From UBA4408 sp002389785 (GTDB taxonomy: Bacteria; Bacteroidota; Bacteroidia; UBA4408), in contig DAORJK010000010.1 in assembly GCA_035438985.1 (NCBI GenBank), positions 62,001-126,000 on the forward strand: a stretch of 64,000 nucleotides of DNA. Direction: 5' to 3'. Made by a program: the position numbers and the translations under genes. Below the pieces are notes generated by a model, which made no database searches, was not told the origin of the DNA, and saw only the letters and a list, made by a program, of their open reading frames with translations. Position 1 is the first letter of the stretch; every line of letters starts with the position of its first letter. This document shows, piece by piece, positions 25,801 to 32,744 of this stretch.

Positions 25801-27298
25801 ATGATGAATTTATAAACCATTGATATTGAGGGTTGCTACCACCGTTAGTCGATACCGGTGTAAAACTAACTGTGCTACCTGCACAAAAGCTACTGCTACT
25901 TGCACTTATACTTAAAGTAGGTGTAACTGCCGATCCACCAATTGTCATTGTAATAATGTTGGAGGTTTTTGTTGTTAAACTTGCGCAGGATAAACTGGAA
26001 GTCATTACACATTTAACCTTATCTTGATTTGATAAGGTACTGCTAACAAAATTTCCATTTGTAGTTGATTTCAGCGTATTGTTAACATACCATTTGTAGA
26101 ATCCACTTGGTCCAAGGTAAGTTGAAGTTGGAGTAAACGTTACAGGAACACCGGAGCAACTGCTAGTGGTACTAGCTGCTATTGATATTGTGGGAGTAAC
26201 AGAAGAAGGATAAACCGTAGTTGTTATTGAATTTGAATTGACAGCGCTTGGGCTTATGCATGCCAAACTTGAAGTCATGTTACAATAAACCACATCGTTA
26301 TCGGCTATTGTGCTATTCGTATAAGCTCCTGAATTAGTAGATTTTAATACCCCGTTTACATACCACTTATAAATTGGTGAAGATCCCGCATTGCTTGCAG
26401 TAGGTGTAAAAGTTACAGGAGTACCCGGACAAACAGCACTATGACTTGAAACTATAGATACAGCAGGAGAACCTGAAGCGCTTCCAACTGAGATAGTAAC
26501 AGCATTTGAGGTTGCGATTGAAGGACTTGCACATGCTAAATTTGATGTTAATTGACACGTTACAACATCGCCATTAACAAAGGATGAAGAAGAAAAAGCG
26601 CCACTGGTGCCGACTTGTTGAATTCCGTTAATAAACCATTTATAAGTAGGGTTAGTTCCGCCATTGCTAACCGAACTAGCAAACAGCACATTGGTACCTG
26701 CACAAATGGAAGTACCGGAAGCATTGATTGAAATAGAAGGAGTTAACATAGCTCCACCGGTTAACGTTCTGTTACCAGCAGGATTGTTGTCAATTGCTGT
26801 ATATGAACCAGCTCCTAAACCAGTGATTATTAAAGATCCTGGAACAACAGAAGCATCCAGCACGTCGGTACCACAAGGTACTACCGAAGAAATATCATAC
26901 ACAAATATCAAGTAACGAGGATTGATACCCAAGTTAGTTTGATTAAAATTAAAAGTAATGGTACCGGATGGATTGCTAATGCTATCTAATCGGATGGCGC
27001 CACTTAGGCTGTTCGATGTGTTAATGAATATTTTAGCTTTACTCACATCCGCATTGTTGGTGTTGGCAAGAGCAAAACTAACAGAACTCACACCCCATTT
27101 CCCGGTGGAAGTTGCAATTGCTTCTAGCTTTAAATAAAGTATACCTTGATTTTTAGAATTATTGCTAACTGCCCCGGTAGTTTGGTAGGCAGTTGCTTTG
27201 GTAAATTGTGCAGCTTTAACTCCGGTAGAACATAGGAAGCAAAAAACGGCAATACAAAAAATAACGCGAAAGTGGTTTAGTATAAAAGTGTGGTTCAT
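22805..27298 (-). CDS. Giant T9SS protein: Ig-like repeats plus NodB-type polysaccharide deacetylase domain
   Basis: I start at the ATG at 27298 (1497 residues) because it begins a normal signal peptide (about 1-29, ending GVKAAQ). An upstream in-frame ATG at 27340 adds 14 residues. After an N-terminal beta domain (30-180, BNR-associated type), seven Ig-like repeats of about 90 residues fill 180-820. The region from about 1057 has the CE4 deacetylase motifs: THDID (metal Asp), HHISSHSVGH (metal histidines, about 1119), RPGFLLIHP and LLIHPT. The last 85 residues form a T9SS sorting domain ending LSNGVYFYRLTIDDKSEIKK. It probably de-acetylates a polysaccharide at or outside the cell surface. 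The substrate is unknown. Confidence 0.85.
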   Translation of the reverse strand: MNHTFILNHFRVIFCIAVFCFLCSTGVKAAQFTKATAYQTTGAVSNNSKNQGILYLKLEAIATSTGKWGVSSVSFALANTNNADVSKAKIFINTSNSLSGAIRLDSISNPSGTITFNFNQTNLGINPRYLIFVYDISSVVPCGTDVLDASVVPGSLIITGLGAGSYTAIDNNPAGNRTLTGGAMLTPSISINASGTSICAGTNVLFASSVSNGGTNPTYKWFINGIQQVGTSGAFSSSSFVNGDVVTCQLTSNLACASPSIATSNAVTISVGSASGSPAVSIVSSHSAVCPGTPVTFTPTASNAGSSPIYKWYVNGVLKSTNSGAYTNSTIADNDVVYCNMTSSLACISPSAVNSNSITTTVYPSSVTPTISIAASTTSSCSGVPVTFTPTSTYLGPSGFYKWYVNNTLKSTTNGNFVSSTLSNQDKVKCVMTSSLSCASLTTKTSNIITMTIGGSAVTPTLSISASSSSFCAGSTVSFTPVSTNGGSNPQYQWFINSSLASTNSGTFTTSSLQNNDVVSCTMISSLSCVTASTVNSNPITVTVAGVLVTPTVTISANASSICQGHTVIFTPVVSNAGSSPVYKWYVDNALVATNSGVFSSSSLTNNNSVTCSLTSSLACVTSATVVSNPVIVTVNGALATPEVTISASSTSICQGNSVTFSPVAINGGSSPSYKWYVNGSYKTTNTGAYTTSSLNNNDEITCKLISNQTCLTTTTVESEGITVNVGPAIQVATLSGPSTIMSGNTGYFTASSNNGGVSPKYQWYKNGVMVGNNTANYLNETLVNGDVIYCRVTSSNTCTSPQIVNTNSVTVNIVPAARKRELCILDLSVQNKEYTQANLYSLKYMLEVAGIPYVETTSVVEAQNYKMIVGTSTVESGVLISDERTVIKNFIKSGGVVVFSRLKESDFYTSFGISGYSSKTTRHTLTWNTAGNDPCLKWFNDSLEKTISLGSLQLNNVIDTRSYTLNGATALANYDDGTVAFTKNAYGTGFAYAFGISFKEIILRNQLNKDFEAQRDYTNAFEPSTDALSLLLRGIYNSHTNKGVWKHTSPKNSRSALIVTHDIDAATSMALMNTFASYEQSMGIKANYFITTHYTQDLNVSNFYDPYFAQMSALLTKGHHISSHSVGHFNDMSDTSVVPLGVPGNTKFSYQPSNWGGATVGATLYGELEVSKNLLQSDINANVRAFRPGFLLIHPQQTKTLLNLGYEFSSSNTACDVLSNFPFYLHEYQDFDAPLTNLLEIPLTNSDVVRDYVLDSLNYPTLVNTWKNVYLKNHANHAPTTLLIHPTKNFKFLAEQSFISQLPGGVVFKSIEGFGDYWKKRATVNFTTSLSGSTLTITIANSSLPLDNDFSMIVDNGQSLSSIVIQDQSGNVLNFDRDNWDNNGKILYNKSASVNLKTNGFIETNIPSERISSLSTVQPNPFSGQTEISFSLENEAIVSLEVFNYMGQKVASLLDKVILSGNQTQLFNGDKLSNGVYFYRLTIDDKSEIKKIIKNK
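24830..26760 (-). repeat. Seven tandem Ig-like repeat units within the T9SS protein
   Basis: Units of about 270 bases encode the pattern P-x-(V/L)-S-I-x-A-S-x-x-S-x-C-x-G ... (Y/F)KW(Y/F)(V/I)N ... SSL-x-C. Units four to six (25100-26000 region) are most alike at the protein level, while the DNA has diverged, so this is old duplication and not recent slippage. Confidence 0.85.
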
Positions 27299-27606
27299 AG
27301 TTCTAATAAAAAGCAGGAATATCCTATCCAAAGAAGACATTCAGACGTTTACTCAAAAATGGATTCCAAAGTTACATATTAATAAATTTTTTTTAGGGTT
27401 CAAAATCACTAATTGGGAAAAATTAGCGGTTAAGCGGGAATGAAAAATTTGAGACATTTATCCCTAATTGATTTAGCTCCAACGAAAAATTTAAAACAAA
27501 TCGGCTTTTTCACTGTTCTTAATTAAAATTTAATAAACTCATGCTAAATCTCTATTCATAAAAAATTCGATATTTACGAGCGATTTTACACTATAAAAAC
27601 CTTTTT
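27299..27606. other. Intergenic region with a -7 box and inverted repeat
   Basis: On the minus strand TAACTTTG (27367-27374) fits TAnnTTTG for the large T9SS gene. Upstream of it CTAATT (27409-27414) and AATTAG (27421-27426) form an inverted repeat around GGGAAA, roughly where an activator would bind. I see nothing else coding on either strand. Confidence 0.45.
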
Positions 27607-28128
27607 ATGGATCCATTTTTTCAACTTTTATTGTACACCGTTCCTTCGATTATAGTTTTTTTAACGGCCTATTTTGTTTTAAAGCAATTTATGGATAAGG
27701 AATATAAGAACAAATTAGCGGAATTGCGCATGAATAATCAAAGCATAATTACGCCTATTCGTTTGCAAGCTTGTGAGCGAATTGTGCTTTTTTGCGAGCG
27801 CATTGCCATTAATAGCATGGTGATGCGATTGCATCGTCAAGGAATGAGTGCCCGGTTGTTACATTCAGAATTGCTTACTACCATTCGTAATGAATACGAA
27901 CACAATATTTCACAACAAATTTATGTAAGTAAGGCTGCCTGGGATGCAGTAAAAAGTGCAAAAGAAGAAACTATAAAGGCCATTAACATTGCAGCAACCA
28001 AAGTTGCCGACGATGCAAGCGGTCTGGATTTATGTACCGTAATTTTAGATCTTTCAACAAAAGTTGACAAACTACCAACCGATTACGCAATAGATGTGTT
28101 GAAAGCAGAACTAAGACAAATTTTTTAG
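27607..28128 (+). CDS. Conserved Bacteroidota protein with one N-terminal membrane helix
   Basis: The 173-residue protein has a transmembrane helix at about 7-26 (LLYTVPSIIVFLTAYFVLKQF in part) and a helical cytoplasmic remainder (ITPIRLQACERIVLFCERI). I recall such proteins (DUF7935-type) lying beside methylmalonyl-CoA mutase genes in this phylum. The mutase starts 5 bases downstream, so they are co-transcribed. It does not resemble the mutase small subunit: no B12-binding DxHxxG motif is present. Function is unknown. Confidence 0.6.
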   Translation: MDPFFQLLLYTVPSIIVFLTAYFVLKQFMDKEYKNKLAELRMNNQSIITPIRLQACERIVLFCERIAINSMVMRLHRQGMSARLLHSELLTTIRNEYEHNISQQIYVSKAAWDAVKSAKEETIKAINIAATKVADDASGLDLCTVILDLSTKVDKLPTDYAIDVLKAELRQIF

Positions 28129-28133
28129 AAAGA

Positions 28134-29720
28134 ATGGAAGAAAAACAACGCAAGGATAAGTTTGTTACCGATTCAGGAATAGAGATTAAACCTTGTTACA
28201 CAGCCGAGGATTTAGGTTCAGCGCCCAAAACGGAAATGGAATTGCCGGGAAAATTTCCATTTACAAGAGGAGTTCAAGAAACGATGTATCGTTCAAAGCT
28301 ATGGACCATGCGCCAATATGCAGGTTTTAGCACTGCCGAAGAATCCAATAAGCGCTATCATTATTTATTGAAAAACGGTACTACCGGCCTTAGTGTTGCC
28401 TTTGATTTACCCACTCAAATAGGTTACGATAGTAGTCACGATTTTGCCGACGGGGAGGTGGGTAAAGCCGGGGTTGCCATTGATACATTGAGAGATATTG
28501 AAATATTGTTTGACGGTATAAAGCTCGAAAACATTACTACTTCCATGACAATAAATTCAACCGCTTCCATTTTGCTTGGCATGTACATAGCTTTAGCAAA
28601 AAAGCAAGGGGCTGATTTGAAAAAAATATCGGGAACTATACAAAACGATTTACTTAAAGAATATGCTGCTCGAGGAACTTACATTTATCCTCCTAAGCCA
28701 AGCATGCGAATTATTACCGATATTTTTGAATATTGCAGTAAAGAAGTGCCCAAATGGAATACAATTTCCATCAGCGGGTATCATATTCGTGAAGCGGGTT
28801 CAACTGCAGTGCAGGAATTGGCATTTACGCTAGCAAATGGTAAATCTTATTTAAAAGCTGCAATAGAAAAGGGATTAGATATTAATGTGTTTGCAAAACG
28901 GTTGAGTTTTTTCTTTAATGCACATAATAATTTATTTGAAGAAGTTGCAAAATTCAGAGCAGCGCGTCGCATGTGGGCAAAAATTACGAGAGAATTGGGT
29001 GCTACCGATGAACGAGCCATGATGTTGCGTTTTCATACACAAACCGGTGGAAGTACCTTAACCGCCCAGCAACCTCAAAACAACATTGTAAGAGTAACAA
29101 CACAGGCTTTGTCAGCAGTATTAGGTGGAACACAATCGTTGCATACGAATGGGTACGATGAAGCCATTGCCTTACCTACCGAAGAAGCTGCCCGAATCGC
29201 ATTGCGTACGCAGCAAATAATTGCATTTGAAAGCGGAGTTGCCGATACAGTTGATCCATTGGCAGGTTCCTATTATGTAGAAGCCCTTACAAATGAAGTG
29301 GAAGCCGCGGCTTGGGAATATATACATAAAATTGATGCCATGGGTGGCTCGGTTGAAGCCATTGAAGAAGGGTACATGCAAGAGGAAATTGCCAAGTCAG
29401 CATATTTGTATCAAAGTAATATTCAAAATGGGAGTAAAATAATTGTGGGTCAAAATAAATTCGAAATTGCCGAAAAACCACTGCAAGATATTCTTACCAT
29501 TGACGATTCCATTCGAAAGGTACAGATTGATAAAATTAATAAAGTAAAAGCGGAGCGCGATGCTACCAAAGTAAAAGAGTTGTTAGCCGGTTTAGAAGCC
29601 GCTGCAAAATCGGATACGAATCTGATGCCGTTAATTTTGGAGGCTTGCGAAAATTACGCAACTCTTGGCGAAATAGCTGATACAATGAGGAGTGTATTTG
29701 GAGAATACAAATCCAATTAA
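28134..29720 (+). CDS. Methylmalonyl-CoA mutase large-subunit-type acyl-CoA mutase
   Basis: The 528-residue protein is the TIM-barrel catalytic part of a B12-dependent acyl-CoA mutase, which interconverts methylmalonyl-CoA and succinyl-CoA or a related pair. FTRGVQETMYRSKLWTMRQYAGFS (in part; about 43-62), GLSVAFDLPTQIGYDSSH (83-100) and SISGYHIREAGSTAVQELAF (in part) are family hallmarks. RQYAGF keeps the Tyr associated with methylmalonyl-CoA mutase; isobutyryl-CoA mutase has Phe there. The C-terminal cobalamin-binding domain is absent, so a separate small subunit must be encoded elsewhere. The upstream membrane-protein gene is 5 bases away. Confidence 0.88.
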   Translation: MEEKQRKDKFVTDSGIEIKPCYTAEDLGSAPKTEMELPGKFPFTRGVQETMYRSKLWTMRQYAGFSTAEESNKRYHYLLKNGTTGLSVAFDLPTQIGYDSSHDFADGEVGKAGVAIDTLRDIEILFDGIKLENITTSMTINSTASILLGMYIALAKKQGADLKKISGTIQNDLLKEYAARGTYIYPPKPSMRIITDIFEYCSKEVPKWNTISISGYHIREAGSTAVQELAFTLANGKSYLKAAIEKGLDINVFAKRLSFFFNAHNNLFEEVAKFRAARRMWAKITRELGATDERAMMLRFHTQTGGSTLTAQQPQNNIVRVTTQALSAVLGGTQSLHTNGYDEAIALPTEEAARIALRTQQIIAFESGVADTVDPLAGSYYVEALTNEVEAAAWEYIHKIDAMGGSVEAIEEGYMQEEIAKSAYLYQSNIQNGSKIIVGQNKFEIAEKPLQDILTIDDSIRKVQIDKINKVKAERDATKVKELLAGLEAAAKSDTNLMPLILEACENYATLGEIADTMRSVFGEYKSN

Positions 29721-29793
29721 TTTATAATCCTAGCTGATTTATATCAGTTTGGAAATTTTTATTTAGAAGTAATTTCAACAAAATTTTAGCATA

Positions 29794-31035
29794 ATGAAAA
29801 CCGAAAAAGTAGATGTATTAGTAATTGGAGCAGGTCCTGCAGGAACAATAGCTGCCAGCATGATTCATAAAAAAGGTTTTAAAGTGAAAATTGTGGAACG
29901 CGAGAAATTTCCCCGTTTTGTGATTGGTGAAAGTTTGCTTCCGCGCGTTATGGATCATTTGGAGGAAGCTGGTCTTTTAGATAAAATTAAACAGGCCGGA
30001 TTTCAAGAAAAGTTTGGCGCCAAGTTCGTTCGAGGAAATGAGGTATGTGATTTCAATTTTTCTGAACAATTCACCAAAGGATGGAATTGGACCTGGCAAG
30101 TGCCCAGAGCTAATTTTGATCAACTCCTTTCACAAGGAGTAGCCGAAATGGGAGTGGATGTTGAACATCAATGCGCAGTTACCAACATTGAGTTTAAGGG
30201 TACAAATTCAACAACTACAGTTATTGACGCCAACAAAGAAGAAAAGCAAATTGAAGCTCGCTATATAGTTGATGCGAGTGGTTATGGAAGGGTAATACCG
30301 CGCATGTTTAATTTAGACAAGCCATCAAACTTTGAACCGCGTAAAACTCACTTTGTACATTTTAGAGATTTAAAGCGTCCTGAAGGTATCGATGGAAATC
30401 GTATTACCGTAGTTGTGCATCAATTGCGAACTTGGATTTGGATTATACCGTTTAGCAATGGAATTACCTCAGTAGGTTTTGTTGCTGATCCTGAATTTTA
30501 CAACGAATATTCTGAAAATTTTGTAGAACGCATGCGTGGAATCATTGCATCCAATGAACATACACGAGATAGATTTAAGGATGCAGAAATGGTATTTGAA
30601 CCTCGCACCATTGAAGGTTATGCTATCAGTACCAAACAATTGTTTGGAGAAGGCTATGTGCTATGTGGAAATGCAACCGAGTTTTTAGATCCGGTATTTT
30701 CTAGTGGAGTTACTTTTGCAATGGAAAGTGGAAATAAAGCCGGTAAACTTGTAAGTAAATTTTTGAATAACGAACAAGTGAACTGGCAAGAAGAGTATAC
30801 CGATTACATGATGCAAGGTATTAACACCTTTAGAACATACGTGAGCAGCTGGTACAATGGTGATTTGCACGAAATATTTTTTGCAGGTACATCCAGCAAT
30901 CCTGAAATAAAAAAGCAAATTTGCTCCGTACTTGCAGGTTATGTTTGGGATCTTGAAAACCCATTTGTAAAAAAGCACGAAAGGGCAGTAAAATCGTTGG
31001 CTCAAGTGATACGCATGGGAACTGAAGCTAATTAA
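29794..31035 (+). CDS. FAD-dependent oxidoreductase of the halogenase / geranylgeranyl-reductase type
   Basis: The 413-residue flavoprotein opens with VIGAGPAGTIAASMI (10-24), followed by ERE (acidic strand-2 end) and the family segment PRFVIGESLLPRVMDHLE. It contains WIWIIP (214-219), an exact match to the WxWxIP motif of flavin-dependent halogenases. The late FAD segment is CGNATEFLDPVFSSGVTFAME. A Lys in KFGAKFVRG (about 70-78) could be the halogenase lysine. Relatives in this phylum include flexirubin-type halogenase-like proteins and simple hydroxylases, so chemistry is open. It lies 73 bases after the mutase and is followed by a strong terminator. Confidence 0.78.
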   Translation: MKTEKVDVLVIGAGPAGTIAASMIHKKGFKVKIVEREKFPRFVIGESLLPRVMDHLEEAGLLDKIKQAGFQEKFGAKFVRGNEVCDFNFSEQFTKGWNWTWQVPRANFDQLLSQGVAEMGVDVEHQCAVTNIEFKGTNSTTTVIDANKEEKQIEARYIVDASGYGRVIPRMFNLDKPSNFEPRKTHFVHFRDLKRPEGIDGNRITVVVHQLRTWIWIIPFSNGITSVGFVADPEFYNEYSENFVERMRGIIASNEHTRDRFKDAEMVFEPRTIEGYAISTKQLFGEGYVLCGNATEFLDPVFSSGVTFAMESGNKAGKLVSKFLNNEQVNWQEEYTDYMMQGINTFRTYVSSWYNGDLHEIFFAGTSSNPEIKKQICSVLAGYVWDLENPFVKKHERAVKSLAQVIRMGTEAN

Positions 31036-31067
31036 TTTCTTTAGCTATTTGCTTATTCAGTTTTTGA

Positions 31068-31109
31068 AAATTCCTGTTCAGCTTTTTTTCTGAACGGGAA
31101 TTTTTTTTT
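31068..31109 (+). terminator. Rho-independent terminator after the halogenase-like gene
   Basis: AAATTCCTGTTCAG and CTGAACGGGAATTT form a 14-base stem with one G-U pair around eight bases. A run of nine T follows the stem. Confidence 0.9.
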
Positions 31110-31154
31110 GTAGTTAAACTAGCTGTATAAGATTCATAAATAAAAAGGGAAATT

Positions 31155-31889
31155 ATGAAAACACTACTTCAACTACTGCATCAGCTGATTTACAAAAAAC
31201 GAATTTTATTATTTATTCTCTTTTCATTGCTGCTTATTTCAAGTGTATTTTCAAAAGGCAAAGAATGGAAATATGGCCTCGAATGCAATTTAAATTTTGC
31301 AAATCAAATTGCTTACAATCCATTGAATATGGAAAATGAAAGTTACGATTGGAATTATTTAACCACTTTCGGTATTCATGCTTTGATGCATTATCAGCCA
31401 TATAAACATTGGGCTTTTACAGGAAAAATTGGATACAATAAAAAGGGCTTTATTCAACCTAATCCTACTTATTTTAGAACCACCGGCGACACTACTCTTA
31501 ATCCTCCAATCACTTCCGACATTAGTAATAAAAATAAATTTCATTACCTCGATTTACAAGTTTTGGCGAATTATTACATAGGAAAAAAAGCAGTTAAACC
31601 TTTCGTCAATGCAGGAATTGCAGTAAATTATTTATTGTCTAAAAATTTAGGAAGTGCCGAATGGTTTGCAATTAAAGGCAATCAATACTATGATTATAAT
31701 TCCTACAAAAATTTAGCCTTATCCTTACTTGGAGGTTTAGGTGTTGCTGTGAACGGTAAATTTTACATTGGTATGTCAACTGCTTATGATATAACCAAGA
31801 GTGTTGCAACCAGCAAGCTTGCTGTAAAGAATCATTTGTATTCAATTCAACTGGGAATAACCCTACAACAATTATTTAAAAAATATTAA
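31155..31889 (+). CDS. Outer-membrane beta-barrel protein (PorT-like)
   Basis: The 244-residue protein has a long signal region (hydrophobic at about 19-33, ending SVFSKGKEW). Antiparallel amphipathic strands alternating aromatic residues and glycine follow, with the late pattern FVNAGIAVNYLLSK, LALSLLGGLGVAV and HLYSIQLGITL typical of PorT/OprF-like eight-strand barrels. It stands alone between two terminators, with AAGGGAAATT just before ATG as a possible ribosome site. Function is unknown. Confidence 0.75.
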   Translation: MKTLLQLLHQLIYKKRILLFILFSLLLISSVFSKGKEWKYGLECNLNFANQIAYNPLNMENESYDWNYLTTFGIHALMHYQPYKHWAFTGKIGYNKKGFIQPNPTYFRTTGDTTLNPPITSDISNKNKFHYLDLQVLANYYIGKKAVKPFVNAGIAVNYLLSKNLGSAEWFAIKGNQYYDYNSYKNLALSLLGGLGVAVNGKFYIGMSTAYDITKSVATSKLAVKNHLYSIQLGITLQQLFKKY

Positions 31890-31978
31890 TTCTTTGTTCC
31901 TTCATTTGGCAGGTGCTTTAGCTTTGCATTCTCCGCCATTCAGTTTTCCTCTTCTATTTCTACTAACAAAGAATTCTT

Positions 31979-32008
31979 AAAAAAGTCTGATTCATTTCAG
32001 ACTTTTTT
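31979..32008. terminator. Bidirectional rho-independent terminator
   Basis: AAAAAAGTCTGA and TCAGACTTTTTT are perfect reverse complements around TTCATT. The A-tract and T-tract make the hairpin a terminator in both directions, serving the barrel gene (plus) and the inorganic-carbon operon (minus), whose last stop codon it touches. Confidence 0.92.
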
Positions 32009-32703
32009 TATTGTTTATTTTCTTGTTTACGTAAATCAGGTGTATAATTTAATAGCAATTGTGAATACTGTTTTGATTGGTTCCCAACAGTTTGTATTAA
32101 GTATCCAACCTGCATGGAAAGTATTTTGTTAAATTGATAACCGGCAGCTAAATAAACTCTATTTCGGTCGAAAGGCAACGCGTAAGGATGTATAAAAACT
32201 TCGTTGTAAAAACTGGCAAATACCACACCTGGTTCGATTTGTTTTGAATTGAGAGGAACAGTAATTCGAAACAAATAACGCAAACGAGTTTTAAAATTGT
32301 TGCTAGTAGAATTGCTTATCCAACGTTGTTCAAATCTATAGCGATGTTCAAAAAACACACGCTTAATATTTGATTTCAATAAAATTTGTTGCCATAAACG
32401 ATCTTCCTGTGTGAGTTCATCATAACTAAAACTATCGCTTGTAGTTGAAGTAGCGACGCGAGCATAACCTGCCGTAAACAAAAGAGATGGGTCAAAATGA
32501 TAATTCAATCCAAAACGTAACAATAATTGTTCGGTTGTTGGAGCCAATGTAAAACTTCGATATTGAAATTCAGAATGCAAACTCCACTTTGAGTGAATTC
32601 GAGTTTGGTTTAAAAACATAGTCCAAGAACCGGGTTCCTTTGCCAACACTACTTGTGTTGCAAAAAGAAAGCTAAGTACTACAATTTTAACTGGAGTTAA
32701 CAC
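32008..32703 (-). CDS. DUF2490 outer-membrane barrel protein
   Basis: The 231-residue protein has a signal peptide (about 1-21, ending VVLAKEP). The DUF2490 pattern follows: GSWTMFLNQTRIHSKWSLHSEFQYRS (in part), YRFEQRW and the final NKILSMQVGYLIQT. These are outer-membrane barrels of unknown function. It is the last gene of the SulP, carbonic anhydrase, DabA, DabB operon, 41 bases after DabB, with a shared terminator. Co-transcription makes a role in passage of bicarbonate or in envelope adjustment possible, but it is inference. Confidence 0.85.
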   Translation of the reverse strand: MLTPVKIVVLSFLFATQVVLAKEPGSWTMFLNQTRIHSKWSLHSEFQYRSFTLAPTTEQLLLRFGLNYHFDPSLLFTAGYARVATSTTSDSFSYDELTQEDRLWQQILLKSNIKRVFFEHRYRFEQRWISNSTSNNFKTRLRYLFRITVPLNSKQIEPGVVFASFYNEVFIHPYALPFDRNRVYLAAGYQFNKILSMQVGYLIQTVGNQSKQYSQLLLNYTPDLRKQENKQ

Positions 32704-32744
32704 GATGTTTTAAAATTTATAAGGGATACGATGTAAGCTAAACA

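Noticed and set aside
24830..26760. Periodic repeats that might look like a CRISPR array
   Set aside because: The units are about 270 bases, in frame, diverged at DNA level and encode a conserved protein domain; there are no identical short repeats or spacers.
24788..26915. Several plus-strand open frames (for example 24788-25186, 25347-25553, 25833-26027, 26664-26915)
   Set aside because: They lie antisense to the Ig-repeat coding region of the T9SS protein, recur with the repeat period and resemble no protein. They are shadows of the repeat code.
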